Below, piece after piece: positions 1 through 11,975 of a stretch of 64,000 bases of DNA. Source of the stretch: Ciona intestinalis. Taxonomy: Eukaryota; Chordata; Ascidiacea; Phlebobranchia; Cionidae. The DNA is taken from the NCBI RefSeq assembly GCF_000224145.3, contig NC_020173.2, positions 1,913,435 through 1,977,434 on the forward strand. The letters are read 5' to 3'. The translations under genes were made by a program, and so were the position numbers. Below the pieces are notes generated by a model. That model saw nothing but the letters and a program-made list of their open reading frames with translations, made no database searches and was not told where the DNA came from. Position 1 is the first letter of the stretch. Each line of letters opens with the position of its first letter.

Positions 1-39
1 TTGAGCTCAGCCCTTTTAATTTGCTCCTTATGTGTTCAG

Positions 40-3000
40 AGCGGTGGAAAGCGGTGATTTGGACGAAGTCCGAGCCATTTTGAACGCCAACGACGTCTTA
101 TCTTCTGACAGCGAAGACGACGAAGTTAAGCCAACCGCAAACAATCGACCAGGAGAAAATGACGTGAGGGCACAAAATAATAACCCAACGCCGATCCCAT
201 TAATAGTAACAAGCCAAACCAGCGAAGAATCCGCGATCGTAGTCGAAGACGATTCGGCTGCAAACGTAGCGAAAGAACTTGATAAGAAAGATTCGCTTGA
301 AGAGAATTCGACATGTGTTAAGTCGGGAAACTCAGCTGTTACGCCCGATAATGTCGTTCTAGAAATGCACGAGGTCGACGAAAAAAGAAAACCAACCAAA
401 CCTTCGTTTAAACATATTGCGCACCCATCAAAATGGCAAGTCAAGCATGGCCAGAAGTCGTCGCCCGTTACCCCTTTACCAGTAGTCATGGTAACGCCGG
501 AGCAATCAAAAACAGATAGACTTAAAAAGCGAGAAACACTAAAGAAATTAGTTGGTCTTCTCCCTTCGAAAAATGAACTCCGGTTTAATAAGAACTGTCG
601 GGACCAGTGGGGAAGATCTGCTCTCTTTATAGCAATGCTTCATCTCAACACGGAGATGATGGAACTGCTTCTTGAATACAAGGTAACACTTCGACAAATC
701 GACTGATATATTCAGTAATCACAATATATACAACATGAAGTAGGGTGGGAAAAGATGGGACACCTTTTCAGTTTATTTTTTCCTCTTATTTGGTACTTTA
801 CAAAGATTTACCCTTTTATCACATGATATTTAAACATCAGGAGCTTGTTTATAACAACTAACAACGGTCTATGGAAGCCATGCGGATACGGTTTAATAAT
901 TCTTTGATTGTTTTTTGTATACTGATGTGACGAGAAAATCAAAAGAAAAGTTGTCCCATCATCCCCCGAGAAAATCAAAAGAAAAAGTGTCCCATCTTTG
1001 AAAAACCATAGCTTTCGTTCAGTCCAACAGTCAGGAATTTTGCATTAAAGATTAACTTTAAATCTGTTATCGTATTATATATAATATATGTTGCAATTAT
1101 ACTTAAACCCCTTGATAATCTATTAATGCAGCTGGTACGACGTTACCAAAACGTTGGTAACTTAACTAATGTATGCGGTTTGTGTTCCTGGGCACTGAAC
1201 AAAAGGTGTGGTTATCTTTTTTAAATACAATTTCTCATGAGGGTTTGGTTAGTTACTATTTTGGCCTACCGTCGCCGCAAAGGCGTGAGATGAATACGTC
1301 TCCTGCGATTTGAAATCGGAAAGTATAACCTTTGCGTCTTGTTGTTTTCTTGGTAAATCTATTCGGAATATAAGCATAAATCGTGGAGACCTATTTGAAA
1401 CTTACAACTGTTTTTTTTTTTTTGTTTTTTTATTTAGCGTTAGACTAACGTTGCATGCCGGATTAAATAGGAAAACGCAGGAATGTTTAACGCTGGCGTT
1501 TAAGGGTATTTGCAGACAACAAATCTTGATGCCATGAGTTTTAAATTAATGCAATTTTTAATAAAACCAAAGTAAACACTGTTTCACCAAGCCTGGCGAG
1601 GGCTACATTTTTAATAAGTTTATAATCAATGGACCTTACTGTTTGTATTCACCATTTAAAATCGTCATGGAGTCACTTTGAACTCGTTAATCACCATATT
1701 TTTTGACGATTTAAAATTTAATTAAACCAAAAGGTTTAAAATTTAGCTTCTTTTACCAATTTTAAATGGTGAATACAAACAGTAAGGTTCATTGGTTATA
1801 CACTTCTAAAATATCGTAGCCTACAGTCAACTGTTTAAAACTAGTTTCTCAAACTTCTTTGTTGCAGGTGGAAATTGACGAGTGTCTGTACCACGCTATT
1901 GACTTCGGTTACTACGATGTCGTGGAGTTATTCATGAAATATGACAAGAAACGAAATCAGGTTATAACCGGTGACGACTCGTTTTATCCGCCAGGTAAGC
2001 GCGTATAAACGAAAACTTGTTATTTAGCTTTTTGTTTACAAAATTACGCCATGCCCCCTCCCCCATCTGTCAGCAGCTCGAAACAGTACATTTATTTTAT
2101 TAGTCTAAATTTATGTCGTAGTAAGAGTGCAGAGGAGTGTTTGTATAACTTTGCTATATAAATACCAGACCAGTTTACTGTCGGGCAACTTATTTATGCA
2201 GTTTTGATTTTTTTCCAACCACCTACATTCGACTTATTGCACTCTCTTATATATAGTTTAAGTAAGTGATGTGTAGCATGTTCTAAATGTGGGACAAAGG
2301 CTGCATGCGTGTAGGCAAGGAGGTATAAAACGAATAAATGCATGAATAAAATAGAACGAATAAATGCATGAATAAATAAGAGTACACCGTTTAGAAAACG
2401 AATACTCTAACCTAACTACATTATAAAACATATAGTAGAGTGTGGGAAACGGAACACCTTTAGCACATAATATCCAAACATCCTGTGTTTTAAACAATTA
2501 ACAGCAGTCTATGGGAGTCGTAAGGATACGGATTTGTAATTCTTTGAATGTTTTTGTTTACTACCAAATAGGACAAGAAAATAGAATGAAAAGGTGTCCC
2601 ATTTTCCCCTAAAAGGTGTCCCATCTTTCCCAGCCTACTATATTTGTTATAAGCACATAGTCTGTTTAAATGATCTGGACAAAATAAACAACCTCAACTG
2701 TCGGGAAAATTTTGTATTTCCTTTCCATATCTATATACGAATATTTTTCTTCAATCAATTTTACGCTGATATGATTTCCAGGGCTTACTCCAATACAGTT
2801 GGCTGCCCACAAGAACGATTATGTCATGCTGAAGATTTTACACTCCAACGGTTTTAAGTAAGTGGGACATTTTCGATTTTGAAAGTGATTGAAATATTGG
2901 CTGGAACAAAACTTGTGGAATGCCACTAACTGAGACACTTAAACATTTTTGTTGGTTTCTTTGAGTATGAATGCACCTACACATAATAAATGTATAATAG

Positions 3001-6000
3001 GCTGGGGTAAGATGGGATACAGTCATCGTCCGAATCCTATGTTTCCTGATCGTGTTTTCAAAAATTAACAGCGATCTTTTAGAGTCGTAAGGATATCTTA
3101 CCTCACAAGTCACAGCACTATTATTAACAATAGTCAAACTTTAATTAGACCTTGATTCGAACCATGTATGTTTAGAAACTAAAACATTACTCCACATTAA
3201 ACGACGGAAATTAGGTTTGCAATTAAAGCGGCCCATGTCTTCTTTATCTGATGTTATAGCTTCCTGATTATAAATTTTATTTGATTCGTTTAGAATCAGC
3301 AACGAAACCGCAAAGAAACGAATTTTCTCACGCAAGCCAAACCGGACTTACAACACCTTAGAAAAGCCAATGCTGAAAACGGTTCTTGAACGAGCATGGG
3401 ACGCTACCAACAACGATATACTGTATTACCGGGCCAGAGCAAGCCCGGCTTACATGGTTATGATGTTTACTGAAAACCCAGACGGTAGGTATAAGCATTT
3501 CCTTTGCTGAATACATTCAGTAGCGCTGGTATAAGACTTATAAAGTACTGTGGGGAAAGATGGGACAACTTTAGCACATGATATTCAAATATCACGATCG
3601 TGTTTTAAACAATTTACAAAGGTCTATGGGAGTCGTGGGAATAATGGTTTGTAATTTATTGCTTATTCTTTGTTTACTACCAAATGGGAAGTTCTCTAAC
3701 CCTGACCCTACTATACTATCAGTTAAACCCCCCCCCTATTACGTGAGCCGTGTAAATTTCGACAAAGGGAATTTTATGCATGCGATTGTATTATGAGCTG
3801 TAGCAACGTGACGAGAATCACAACCGAAAAAAAAATAATGCTTACACAGCTGGTTTCAGTATGGTAAACACTAAACAGTTACGTTAACTTCCAGATGCAC
3901 ACGAGCACTGGGACATGCTGGAGAATCTCTTCTCGCTGTACAAGAAGTTAAAAAAGAAAGCAACTGACGAACCATCCGCAGCAACGTTGTACAGGCAGCT
4001 TGCGTCACAGGTAAACAAGCTATGACTATCCCCAATGGTGTATTTTAGATATAGAATGAATGTCCGCTTCCGAATGCGTGACCAAGTGCAACGAGACGTC
4101 ACAGGACACTCTCTGTTAGTCAGTTGCTCTATCACATATTTATAAAATGTTCGATATAAAAATTTGAAACTACGACATGTGCATGCTCTCAAAACTCCAC
4201 AAATAATTTGAAACTACGACATGTGCATGTCTCAAAACTCCACAAATATACATACCAACGAAACCAATGTGCCTACTAAAGTTTAAACTGCGCGATATGT
4301 GTTTCGGCCAGTATAACTTCATTACCAGTATTAGTTTCATGCATTGTTGTATTTTTTTGACATCGTTTTGAGCTGCGTTTTAACCAGTATAATTTCAAGT
4401 GTTGTTGTATTTCGATTTGTTGTTGGACATCGTTTTGTGCTGTGTAACGTCAAGCATTTGGTTTTAGGTTGAAGACTTCGCATGCGACCTGTTGAGTGAA
4501 GTCCGTTCGCCCACCGATCTCACCGACCTACTCCGTTTCGATCCACCAGGCCACGACCAACTGGTAAAACAAACATCTTTGTATTGCTTATATTTGACGT
4601 TGAATTCGCGGTTTAATCTGTCATATGACCTATCGTTATGGTATGTGAAAATTTGAGACTCTTTATTCGACTTCCATAAAACGATATGGAATGTTATTCT
4701 ACTCTCAATGTTGTTTTAAATATTGTAAAATTCTTGTCTATAAAAGGTGCATTGAACTTAATGGGTGGTAGTCATTATTACACACGTTATGCAAGGGTGG
4801 TATGTAATATTCGTAACATGACGGTGTAATGATTCCGTTTTAATTCGCTTTCTCTGATTCATACCAATGTACAATATTGAGTCGTCATTTCCAGAACGTA
4901 ATTTATTGTGTAAAGTACTACAGGCTAAGATGGAATATTGTTAGCACCCAACTTCCATGTTTTCTAATTTTGTTTCAAACAATAAACATAGTATTTTTGG
5001 AGTCGCGGGATTACTTTTTATATAGTTCTGAAAATATTCTTTGTTTACCACCAAATGGGACAAAAAGTAGAATAAAAACATGTCGCATCTTACCCCCCCC
5101 CTACTATATATAAGTGTTTAACACTTATATATTTACAAATACACGTAAACAATAATAAGTGACCGTAATATTGTTTGCAGTCGATCCATCGTCATTACCT
5201 CAACCCAGTAGAACGAGCATGTGAAGTGAGAATGAAAAGTTTTGTCGCACACGAAAATTGCCAACTCGCGCTCTCCACCTTGCGGCAGGGAACATTATTC
5301 GAATGTGACAATGGGTGGCGCCCATTCATCGTGCGAACAATTCTGGCGTTTCTGTTCCCGATTATCAGCCTTGCTTTTATCATTGCCCCGAATTCCAAGT
5401 AAGTTAGTTTAAATTTCGTATAGTGTAAGGAAGATGGAAAACTCTTAGCACCAAATCCTATATTTTTTAATTGTGTTCAACAATTCACAAAACTTTTTAT
5501 AGCCGTGAGGCCGTAGTCATTTAATTCTGTAAAAAATCTTTGTTTACTACCAAATAAAACGATAAAAAAAAGAAAATCATGTCCCGTTTTACCCCACTTA
5601 CTGTAACTAATCTTTTTGCTGTTTATTGACAATCTTTACTTCAATGTTTTAGGCCTGGTCGTCTTCTTCGAAACCCGATGGTTAATTTAAGCTGCCACAT
5701 CGCATCCGAAATTTCTTTCTTGTTGCTCATGATCATTCGACTTATTCTGCTCACCAACGCAAAGTGCGATTGCCTTGGACAGAAACCAGGCGCAGTCGAT
5801 TACATTGTATTTGTATGGGTGATTGCGAAAGGCTATAGATATGTAAGTTTAAACAAGCGTAATTTTTCTTATTTTTGACTGCTTGAACGACCTAAATATT
5901 TATGATACCCATACTAAAAACAACATTTTCTAACCAGTACGCAGCAATGAATTAGCAATTGCATATTAAGGTAGGGGAAAAGGGGAAATGTATAACACAT

Positions 6001-9000
6001 AATATCCAAATACCCTTACCAAGTTTTAAACAATTAACGGTCTATGGGAGTCGGAAGAATTTATATATTTCTTTGAATGTTCCTTGTTTACCATCAAATA
6101 GGACGAGAAATAGAATAAAAAGGTGTCCCATTTTCCACACCCTACTATACATTAGAATATTAGATTATCTAAACATTAAAACATGTAATTGTCAAAACTA
6201 TAGTAAGAACGTTGTGACTACCATAACACTGAAATAACTTAAACGGCACTACCAGAACTTAAACAAAGCGGGGCGAAACGATGTAGAAGTCCAAGGAAAG
6301 TAGAGATTGCAATTAACTTGTAAGGTTGACCTGTGTCGGCATCCCAATGATTCAAACATACTATGCAAGTTTGAAATACCGCTATTATGTTCAAGCTTCG
6401 GATATTTTGAAGCTATTACAGTGAACACTATTCTTGCCGTGTTTACAACTCGTACTTAGCAGCTAATTATTTTTTTAAATATTTTTAGTTCAACCGACTT
6501 CGAGTTTCACCGACCATACAGTTCATGACCAATGTTTGGAACATGAATGACAGCGGGATGATATTTCTATCTTTAGTTATCGCTGTTATGACGATAGTGG
6601 ACACACAAGTCACAAAAGGTCTTATGAGGAGTAGGAACTTGAACGTAACGTGTTCTGCAAATCTCAAATCTTACCTACCAGCTGTAAGTTTAAATTCATT
6701 TTTTCAGTTATTAACAACATTCTATGGGAGTCGTGAGGATACGGTTTTATAATTCCTCGATTTTTTTTGTTTACTACCAAATGGGACGAGAAAATAGAAT
6801 GAAAAGGCGTCCCATCTTCCCCTATACCCTACTATATATTACCAAATGATCAAGCATATTACAATACCAAAGTAACACCATATAAAACAGGCAATTATAA
6901 AGTTTATATCTTTAACAGCCTGACGGTTTTGATCTGTGCAATAGAGAGACATGGGAGTTAGAATTTGCTTGGCCTGTTTATATATCAGAGGTCTGCTATG
7001 CTCTCATCTATATACTGATATTTGTACGAGCCATGGAACTGCTATATATTGACCGGACTCTGGGTAAGTTATAGGACTTTGGCGACCAATAACTACTGCT
7101 TACGTATCAGCATTGTTGTTTGAAAGTTAATTTTGCGTTTTTATATCGAAGAGCTTACAGAGATAGTACGGACCTGAGATTTAGGCAAGAATTGACCGAG
7201 TTACTCTATAGGTTTTCCTATACCTACTTCAGTAGTTAAGTTGTGCCATGGGATACTTATATTTCAAACTGTTATCGTTTTATACCCCCACAATTTTAAT
7301 TCGACAAAATAAAATATTCCAGGATGGTAGTAAACAAAGCACATCCCAAGAATTATAAAACCGTATTCTCACGACTCCTATATACCGTTGTTAATTGTTT
7401 GAAACACGATCAGGAAAACACGATATTTGGAATTTATATGCAGTCCCGTCTCCCCCAACAGTTCTATATGTTGCAATAAATAACGTTATATTCTGCACGT
7501 GAAAAGTTCTCAACAAATCAATGCATTATTCCAGGCCCCCTTCAACTGTCCCTCGATAAAATGATGGTTGACATTTTTCGATTTCTCGTTCTTTTCGCTG
7601 TTACTTTCATGGCATTTGCGTTCGGAATGACTCAGCTATATTGGGCGTACGGCACGGTAAGTCAGCACAAATATACCTTACACGTTTATATACCATATAT
7701 TATGTTCACATTTATATTACATTATACCATATAAATAGTAAACTAAAAGAACGTAAAATGTATTTGGTGTAGCAGTTACGACTTTTAAGGAGCACGGTTT
7801 TGGCGATTTTATAACTCTGCGTGTCATAACGACTTTCGTTGCATAGCGTTAAAAGCCGAATACTCCCTATATATTGCTACTAGGGTATAGGGGAAGATGG
7901 GACACCTTTTCACTCTATTTTTTCGTTCTATTTGGTAGTTAAGAAAGAACATTCAAGTAATTATAAAACCGTATTCCAACGGCTTCCATATACCGAAGTT
8001 AATTATTTGTTTAAAATACGATCTGGATATTTTGTGCTTAAACTGTCCCATCTTACCCCACAATACTATATATACTACTCTGATCTTTGCTACTGTAACA
8101 AGTAATCGAAGAGACAAAATAAAGTAATGTCATGTTTTGGTTATGCCTGCGCGTGCTCATTAAATTACAACTTAGCTTCGCTTTTAGCCCCGTCTTTTCC
8201 GAATGAACGTTACTGAAAGAGAAGTTTGCGGCGATACATTTGACAGCTCGTCCTTCACTTGCTATCCTGTCTATTCCTCTATCATTGATTCAATCCTGGA
8301 GCAGTATTGGACCCTATATGGTTATGGCTACGGTGCCGAACCAACTGCTGCAGTCAAAGTTCCGGGACAGGTCAGTTCATATAATCTAGGAAACGATAAC
8401 TTACTTACTTGCCTTTCTATACCGTTTTATATTTTGCTTTTTATGACAATTTGGCGATGTAAAATCTAAAAGCTATTTTGATAATTTTATTTTGCATTAA
8501 TATTGCGAATCTGTTACCACCTTTTCACATGCGCGAATGTATATTCTGTTTATAACTGTTACGCTTTATACAGAGAAAGTTGGGGGGGAGACGGGACACC
8601 ATTTAACTGTATTTCTTCGACCCATTTAGTAGTAAACAAAGAAAATTTAAAGAATTATAAAACTATATATCTTGACGACTCCCATATATAGACCGTTGTT
8701 AATTGTTTAAAACACGATCAGGACATTTGGATATTATGTGCTAAAGGTGTCCCATCTTCCCCCTCCCTACTTTATAGCACCTGGAGTTACATATGCACCG
8801 CTAAATATAGATTTCCTTCAAATTTTCATAAAAAATTAGCAAAAAAATCCTAAAAAAAATTATACCCTTTTTATAGGTGTTACAATTATAATATATAGCT
8901 CCTGCTCTCACATATGTACCGCCAAAAAATAGATTTCCTTCCAGTTTTTATAAAAAAATTGCCATAGATTTAACTTTAATATTCCACAGTCGACCATAAC

Positions 9001-10222
9001 TCTACCATCTGGCCTCATTCTCTCAATGGTGTTTCACATGTGGGCTGTAGTGGTCATGCTCAACATGCTGATCGCTATGATGTCGCATTCCTTCGATCGC
9101 GTTCGTGACAATGCTGAGATTGAATGGAAGTATCATAGATCTGGGATGTGGATGCGTTATGTGAAAGTTAATGTTTGCCCCAGACCTTGTCCAATGAATC
9201 TTCTACCCACTGTACAAAGCATAGTAGCATGCTGTGCTTATTTCAAGGTAGGAACAAGCTCAATCATAGATTATTAAACTACGATACTATTCTCAAAAGT
9301 TTGGGTTTAAAAAGTATGGTCACGCTAAAACGTTCGAAATAAAAATCGTATAATACATATAGTAGGGTGGGGGAAGATGGGACACCTTTTCATTCTACTT
9401 TCTAGTCCCATTTGATAGTACAAAAAGTCCTCACGACTCCTGTAGACCCTATAGACCGTTGTCAATTGTTTAAAACACAATCAGTATGTTTGGATATAAT
9501 GTGCTAAAGGTGTCCCCTCTTTCCCCCACCCTGCTATATGAACCGTCATGTTGTATTGAAACTGATGAACCCTGAACAGTGTTATAGCCTCAGCTGCTAT
9601 TTGACTGTTTAAAAAAGTACTGGAATATCTCTGCTTGGTAAAGTGACAATGTTGTCGTTGCAGGCAAAGTGTCTGTGTCGTTGTGGAAGGTATGACCCAG
9701 ATTCTGAAACACCAGAGCGACGAAATGCAAGGAAACAAGTTTCTTCCGATAGCGTGAAAGAAAACAAAAGATACAGACAAGCCATAAGCCGAATATCAAC
9801 TAGGTAAATAGTGTATTTTTTTAACATATCCGAATTGAATTAAGTTATGTTTGGCGCAGTAGTACAATAGTTAGCGCGACACTTGCTCCAACCCAAATGG
9901 TCACTTGTTTAAATTGTCAGTCGTATATGAAAAAGAAAAATTATTCACAAAGTTACAAATATGTGTCTTGGTAGCGTTATCAACCACGAGGTATATGAAA
10001 CGAACATCCAAGCTGTAACTAGTTTCATAGACCCGGCATACGAGATAAATAAGTTACATTCATTCATTCAGCCATTTGTAAATATTGCTTCACTATTACA
10101 GATACCTTCGCCGCTATCTCCTACCCGACTTTAAGCATGATGTAGGTGACCCAAACCGATCTGCAAAGAAAGCTTACGGGCACCGAGGAAGTATTATTAG
10201 CTCGGATACAAGTAGCAGCTAA
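40..10222 (+). CDS. TRPC: TRPC-type cation channel, 5' end missing
   Basis: Fifteen exons (40-682, 1868-1994, 2782-2857, 3294-3484, 3895-4010, 4468-4563, 5181-5398, 5653-5842, 6489-6683, 6919-7063, 7535-7656, 8188-8370, 8990-9247, 9664-9803, 10102-10222) join in one frame to 939 residues. There is no in-frame ATG at the left edge and a CAG acceptor lies at 37-39, so earlier exon(s) are outside the window. Seen in order: the first ankyrin unit (AVESGDLDEV), a long Ser/Asp/Glu-rich insert of about 145 residues, further ankyrin units (NCRDQWGRSALFIAM, TPIQLAAHKNDYVMLKILH), the TRP_2-type segment (KSFVAHENCQLALSTLRQG), six hydrophobic segments with S5 as LSLDKMMVDIFRFLVLF, and the TRP box EWKYHRSGMWMRY just after S6. 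TRPC proteins are plasma-membrane, Ca2+-permeable channels opened downstream of phospholipase C. Family identity is firm. The pore loop departs from the usual TRPC form, so the exact subgroup (1/4/5, 3/6/7 or 2) is unclear. Confidence 0.93.
739..1000. mobile_element. MITE-A copy, right end duplicated (TRPC intron)
   Basis: Begins AGTAGGGTGGGAAAAGATGG. The interior matches the family (ACAACGGTCTATGG and so on). The right end carries two successive GTGTCCCATC-like termini about 40 bp apart, so this copy is longer (262 bp) than the usual 180-200 bp. Confidence 0.8.
1627..1794. mobile_element. MITE-B, 168 bp, long terminal inverted repeats
   Basis: The left end CAATGGACCTTACTGTTTG reappears inverted at the right end, and the match runs on to about 36 bp per arm (1627-1662 against 1759-1794) with few mismatches. 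The AT-rich middle has no ORF. It is unrelated to MITE-A and lies in the TRPC intron before the exon at 1868. The superfamily is not recognised. No clear target duplication was seen. Confidence 0.75.
2431..2643. mobile_element. MITE-A copy, full length
   Basis: Both inverted ends are present (TATAGTAGAGTGTGGGAAAC at left, CCCAGCCTACTATA at right) in the TRPC intron before the exon at 2782. Confidence 0.9.
2993..3105. mobile_element. MITE-A copy, right part lost
   Basis: Left end TAATAGGCTGGGGTAAGATG followed by about 80 bp of family interior, then similarity stops. In a TRPC intron. Confidence 0.65.
3545..3717. mobile_element. MITE-A copy
   Basis: GTACTGTGGGGAAAGATGGG at left and GACCCTACTATACT at right, with the family interior between. 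In a TRPC intron. Confidence 0.85.
4161..4247. repeat. 44 bp tandem duplication
   Basis: A unit starting AATTTGAAACTACGACATGT occurs twice head to tail (4161-4204 and from 4205) with one small gap between copies. In a TRPC intron, so probably a recent local slip. Confidence 0.9.
4915..5110. mobile_element. MITE-A copy, diverged left end
   Basis: The right end CCCCTACTATATA is clear. The left end (TACTACAGGCTAAGATGG) is weaker. In a TRPC intron. Confidence 0.75.
5419..5604. mobile_element. MITE-A copy, diverged
   Basis: TAGTGTAAGGAAGATGG at left and ATGTCCCGTTTTACCCCAC at right, around the family interior. In a TRPC intron. Confidence 0.75.
5965..6149. mobile_element. MITE-A copy
   Basis: Interior (CAATTAACGGTCTATGGGAG) and right end CACCCTACTATA are clear. 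The left end is AAGGTAGGGGAAAAGGGG. In a TRPC intron. Confidence 0.85.
6708..6838. mobile_element. MITE-A copy, left half lost
   Basis: Starts in the family interior only about 25 bp after the exon donor at 6684, and ends with GCGTCCCATCTTCC and CCCTACTATATA. Confidence 0.8.
7305..7468. mobile_element. MITE-A copy, opposite orientation, ends degraded
   Basis: The interior reads in the other direction (GGTAGTAAACAAAGCACAT, TTGTTAATTGTTTGAAACAC). The terminal repeats are eroded. In a TRPC intron. Confidence 0.7.
7880..8071. mobile_element. MITE-A copy, full length
   Basis: TAGGGTATAGGGGAAGATGG at left, CCCCACAATACTATA at right, interior in the GGTAGT to TTGTT orientation. In a TRPC intron. 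Confidence 0.88.
8573..8775. mobile_element. MITE-A copy
   Basis: Left end AGTTGGGGGGGAGACGGGAC, right end CCCCCTCCCTACTTTA. In the TRPC intron before the S6 exon. Confidence 0.85.
8774..8962. repeat. Diverged tandem duplication, about 68 bp units
   Basis: Two related blocks (about 8774-8842 and 8896-8962) share ATAGATTTCCTTC and ACATATG-ACCGC-type motifs, separated by about 53 bp of A-rich sequence. Intronic, directly upstream of the exon at 8990. Confidence 0.7.
9358..9538. mobile_element. MITE-A copy, full length, near consensus
   Basis: TAGTAGGGTGGGGGAAGATG at left and CCCCCACCCTGCTATA at right make this one of the best-kept copies. In a TRPC intron. Confidence 0.92.
9848..10075 (+). 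mobile_element. tRNA-derived SINE, plus strand
   Basis: The head TTTGGCGCAGTAGTACAATA resembles a tRNA A box. The tail ends in a short CATTCATTCATTCA run, as in the other copies. It lies in the last TRPC intron, ending about 26 bp before the final exon. Confidence 0.65.
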
Positions 10223-11204
10223 ACAGTTCAAATTCAAGTTCAAAAAGCCCCAAACGCAATTGCCATTCATATTTTCTTATAGCATTTATATTAGGCCTTC
10301 AATTGCTCTTTCTATAATTGTTTTCTTTTATAGGCAAAGTTTGTAAATTTCTTTGTGTAACTCTGTTCAAGTCGTTTTAAAAGACACGAGGTTGCTTCCA
10401 CCATGCACACAGTTAAATTATGTACAACCACCACTGCGTTATCTATGTTCGTTCTCACTGTTCTGTCACTTACTGTACCTTGCCTTAACCTTCTCAAGTT
10501 ACTGCACTTTCCTGTTGGATCTTATTCTTCAGAGTCTCGTTCGTTCAAAAACATTTTACCCCAAATTAAGCACTGTAGGTGCCTTGAATGTTTAAAATCG
10601 TCTCTTGGTACTTGCATGTTATCGGTTGGGGTAAGATGGTCCGTATTTTCATTCTCTTTTATCGTCCCATTTGGTAGTAAACAAGGGATTTTTACAAAAT
10701 TGTATAACCGTATCAATACGACTCTAAATAAGCATTGTTTTTGTTAAAACCACATATGGGACATAATGTGCTAACGGTATCCATCTTACCCTCAACCTAG
10801 TATAAATATAAAAAATGAAGCCATTTTTTCTAAAACCCATCAAATTCATTTTGTTACATTGTGTTAGAAATCGTTGTTCATAACACCGATTATAAAAATT
10901 ACGTCCAAGTATATAAAACTTATGTTTGTATTTATGTGTTTTTTTTATGAAATTATTTCAAATTACTGATATAATTTATATGTGATGAGTTGTGTATTAC
11001 TTTGGTGACTTATTTTTGCTCCCGTGGAATTGATTTCATTAAAATTCTTTACTATACAAATCGTGGTATAAATAGGCCTATATAGGCTACTGTGTCATGT
11101 CTAAAAACACAATGTGTCGACAAAAATCACCGAGCCAAAATGTTTGAGTAAATAAAACTCACAGACACAAGGTAGGCCGACAGCAGTGGCCCAAACCAAA
11201 ATAT
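10223..11204. other. TRPC 3' flank / probable 3' UTR
   Basis: No gene is seen here. A MITE-A copy lies inside. An AATAAA at 11151-11156 is a possible poly(A) signal, which would make a long 3' UTR of about 930 bases. Confidence 0.5.
10620..10804. mobile_element. MITE-A copy downstream of TRPC
   Basis: ATCGGTTGGGGTAAGATGG at left and CATCTTACCCTCAACCTAG at right. May lie in the TRPC 3' UTR. Confidence 0.82.
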
Positions 11205-11520
11205 GAATGTAACTTACTTTATCCTCGCGTGGCCGGAAAACGACAGTCGTTATAACACGGGTGTGCACCTCGCGCCAGTTTACGAGTTACCAAGTATGTT
11301 ACTTTGTGGGTGATTATTTTTTTCGGATTTTTTTCTCATTTTTATGTATGGCTTATAATTTGGACAACCCATTAGTGACTACTGGGTTGGAGCAATTGTC
11401 GTTAAGTGTCTTGCTCAAGGACACATACGCCCACAGGCCACAATGGTAGCAGCGACGAGCCTTGAACCCATTACCTCTGGGGTAGAGGCAGGCGCGCTAA
11501 CCACTACGCCACGGCGCCGG
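11205..11520 (-). mobile_element. tRNA-derived SINE, near full length, minus strand
   Basis: Read on the minus strand, it opens with GGCGCCGTGGCGTAGTGG (A box TGGCGTAGTGG) and then has a B box GGTTCAAGGCT about 45 bp on. It ends with AAGTTACATTC, the family's short ATTC tail. At 316 bp it is the most complete copy in the window and serves as the reference for the fragments listed below. Confidence 0.85.
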
Positions 11521-11578
11521 ACATATCCGAGACAAACTGCACAAGACGAAAATGGGTGGGAACCGGTTTATTCATATG

Positions 11579-11768
11579 GTATAGGGTGGGGGAAGATGGG
11601 AAACCATTTTATTTTTTTAACCCATTTGATAGTAAATAAAAAACATATAAAGGATTATAAACGGCATCCTCACGACTCCCATAGGCCTTTTTCAACTGTT
11701 TAAAATACGATCAGGACATTTAGATAGTATGTGCTAAAGGTGTCCTGTCTCCCTCACCATACAATATA
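11579..11768. mobile_element. MITE-A copy, full length
   Basis: ATAGGGTGGGGGAAGATGGG at left and CCCTCACCATACAATATA at right. Lies between TRPC and the actin promoter region, just after the SINE. Confidence 0.88.
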
Positions 11769-11975
11769 ACTTTTAACACTGATAGTTGAATAGGTTTTAA
11801 AATTACTTACAGTAATCAACACATCAGTTGCCATTGATGCGCTTATGAATCAACATCTACACAGTTAGAACACGAGTGCTAAGACACGCCCTATAACGGT
11901 TCCTTGCACGCCGAATATAAAACGAAACTTTCTTTCCCTTAAGCAGCTTCATGCACGCTCTACTCCGCCTGCTAA

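Noticed and set aside
8188-8370. TLYGYG in the channel pore read as a K+ selectivity filter
   Set aside because: Only superficially like TVGYG. The surrounding S5, S6 and TRP box are clearly TRPC, so no K+ channel claim is made.
10403-10747. 114-residue frame after the TRPC stop
   Set aside because: It runs into a MITE-A copy and has no in-phase link to the channel, whose own stop at 10220-10222 is clear.
11440-11520. Possible tRNA gene on the minus strand
   Set aside because: A and B boxes are present, but the stem pairing is poor and the sequence continues into a 300 bp SINE body repeated elsewhere in the window.
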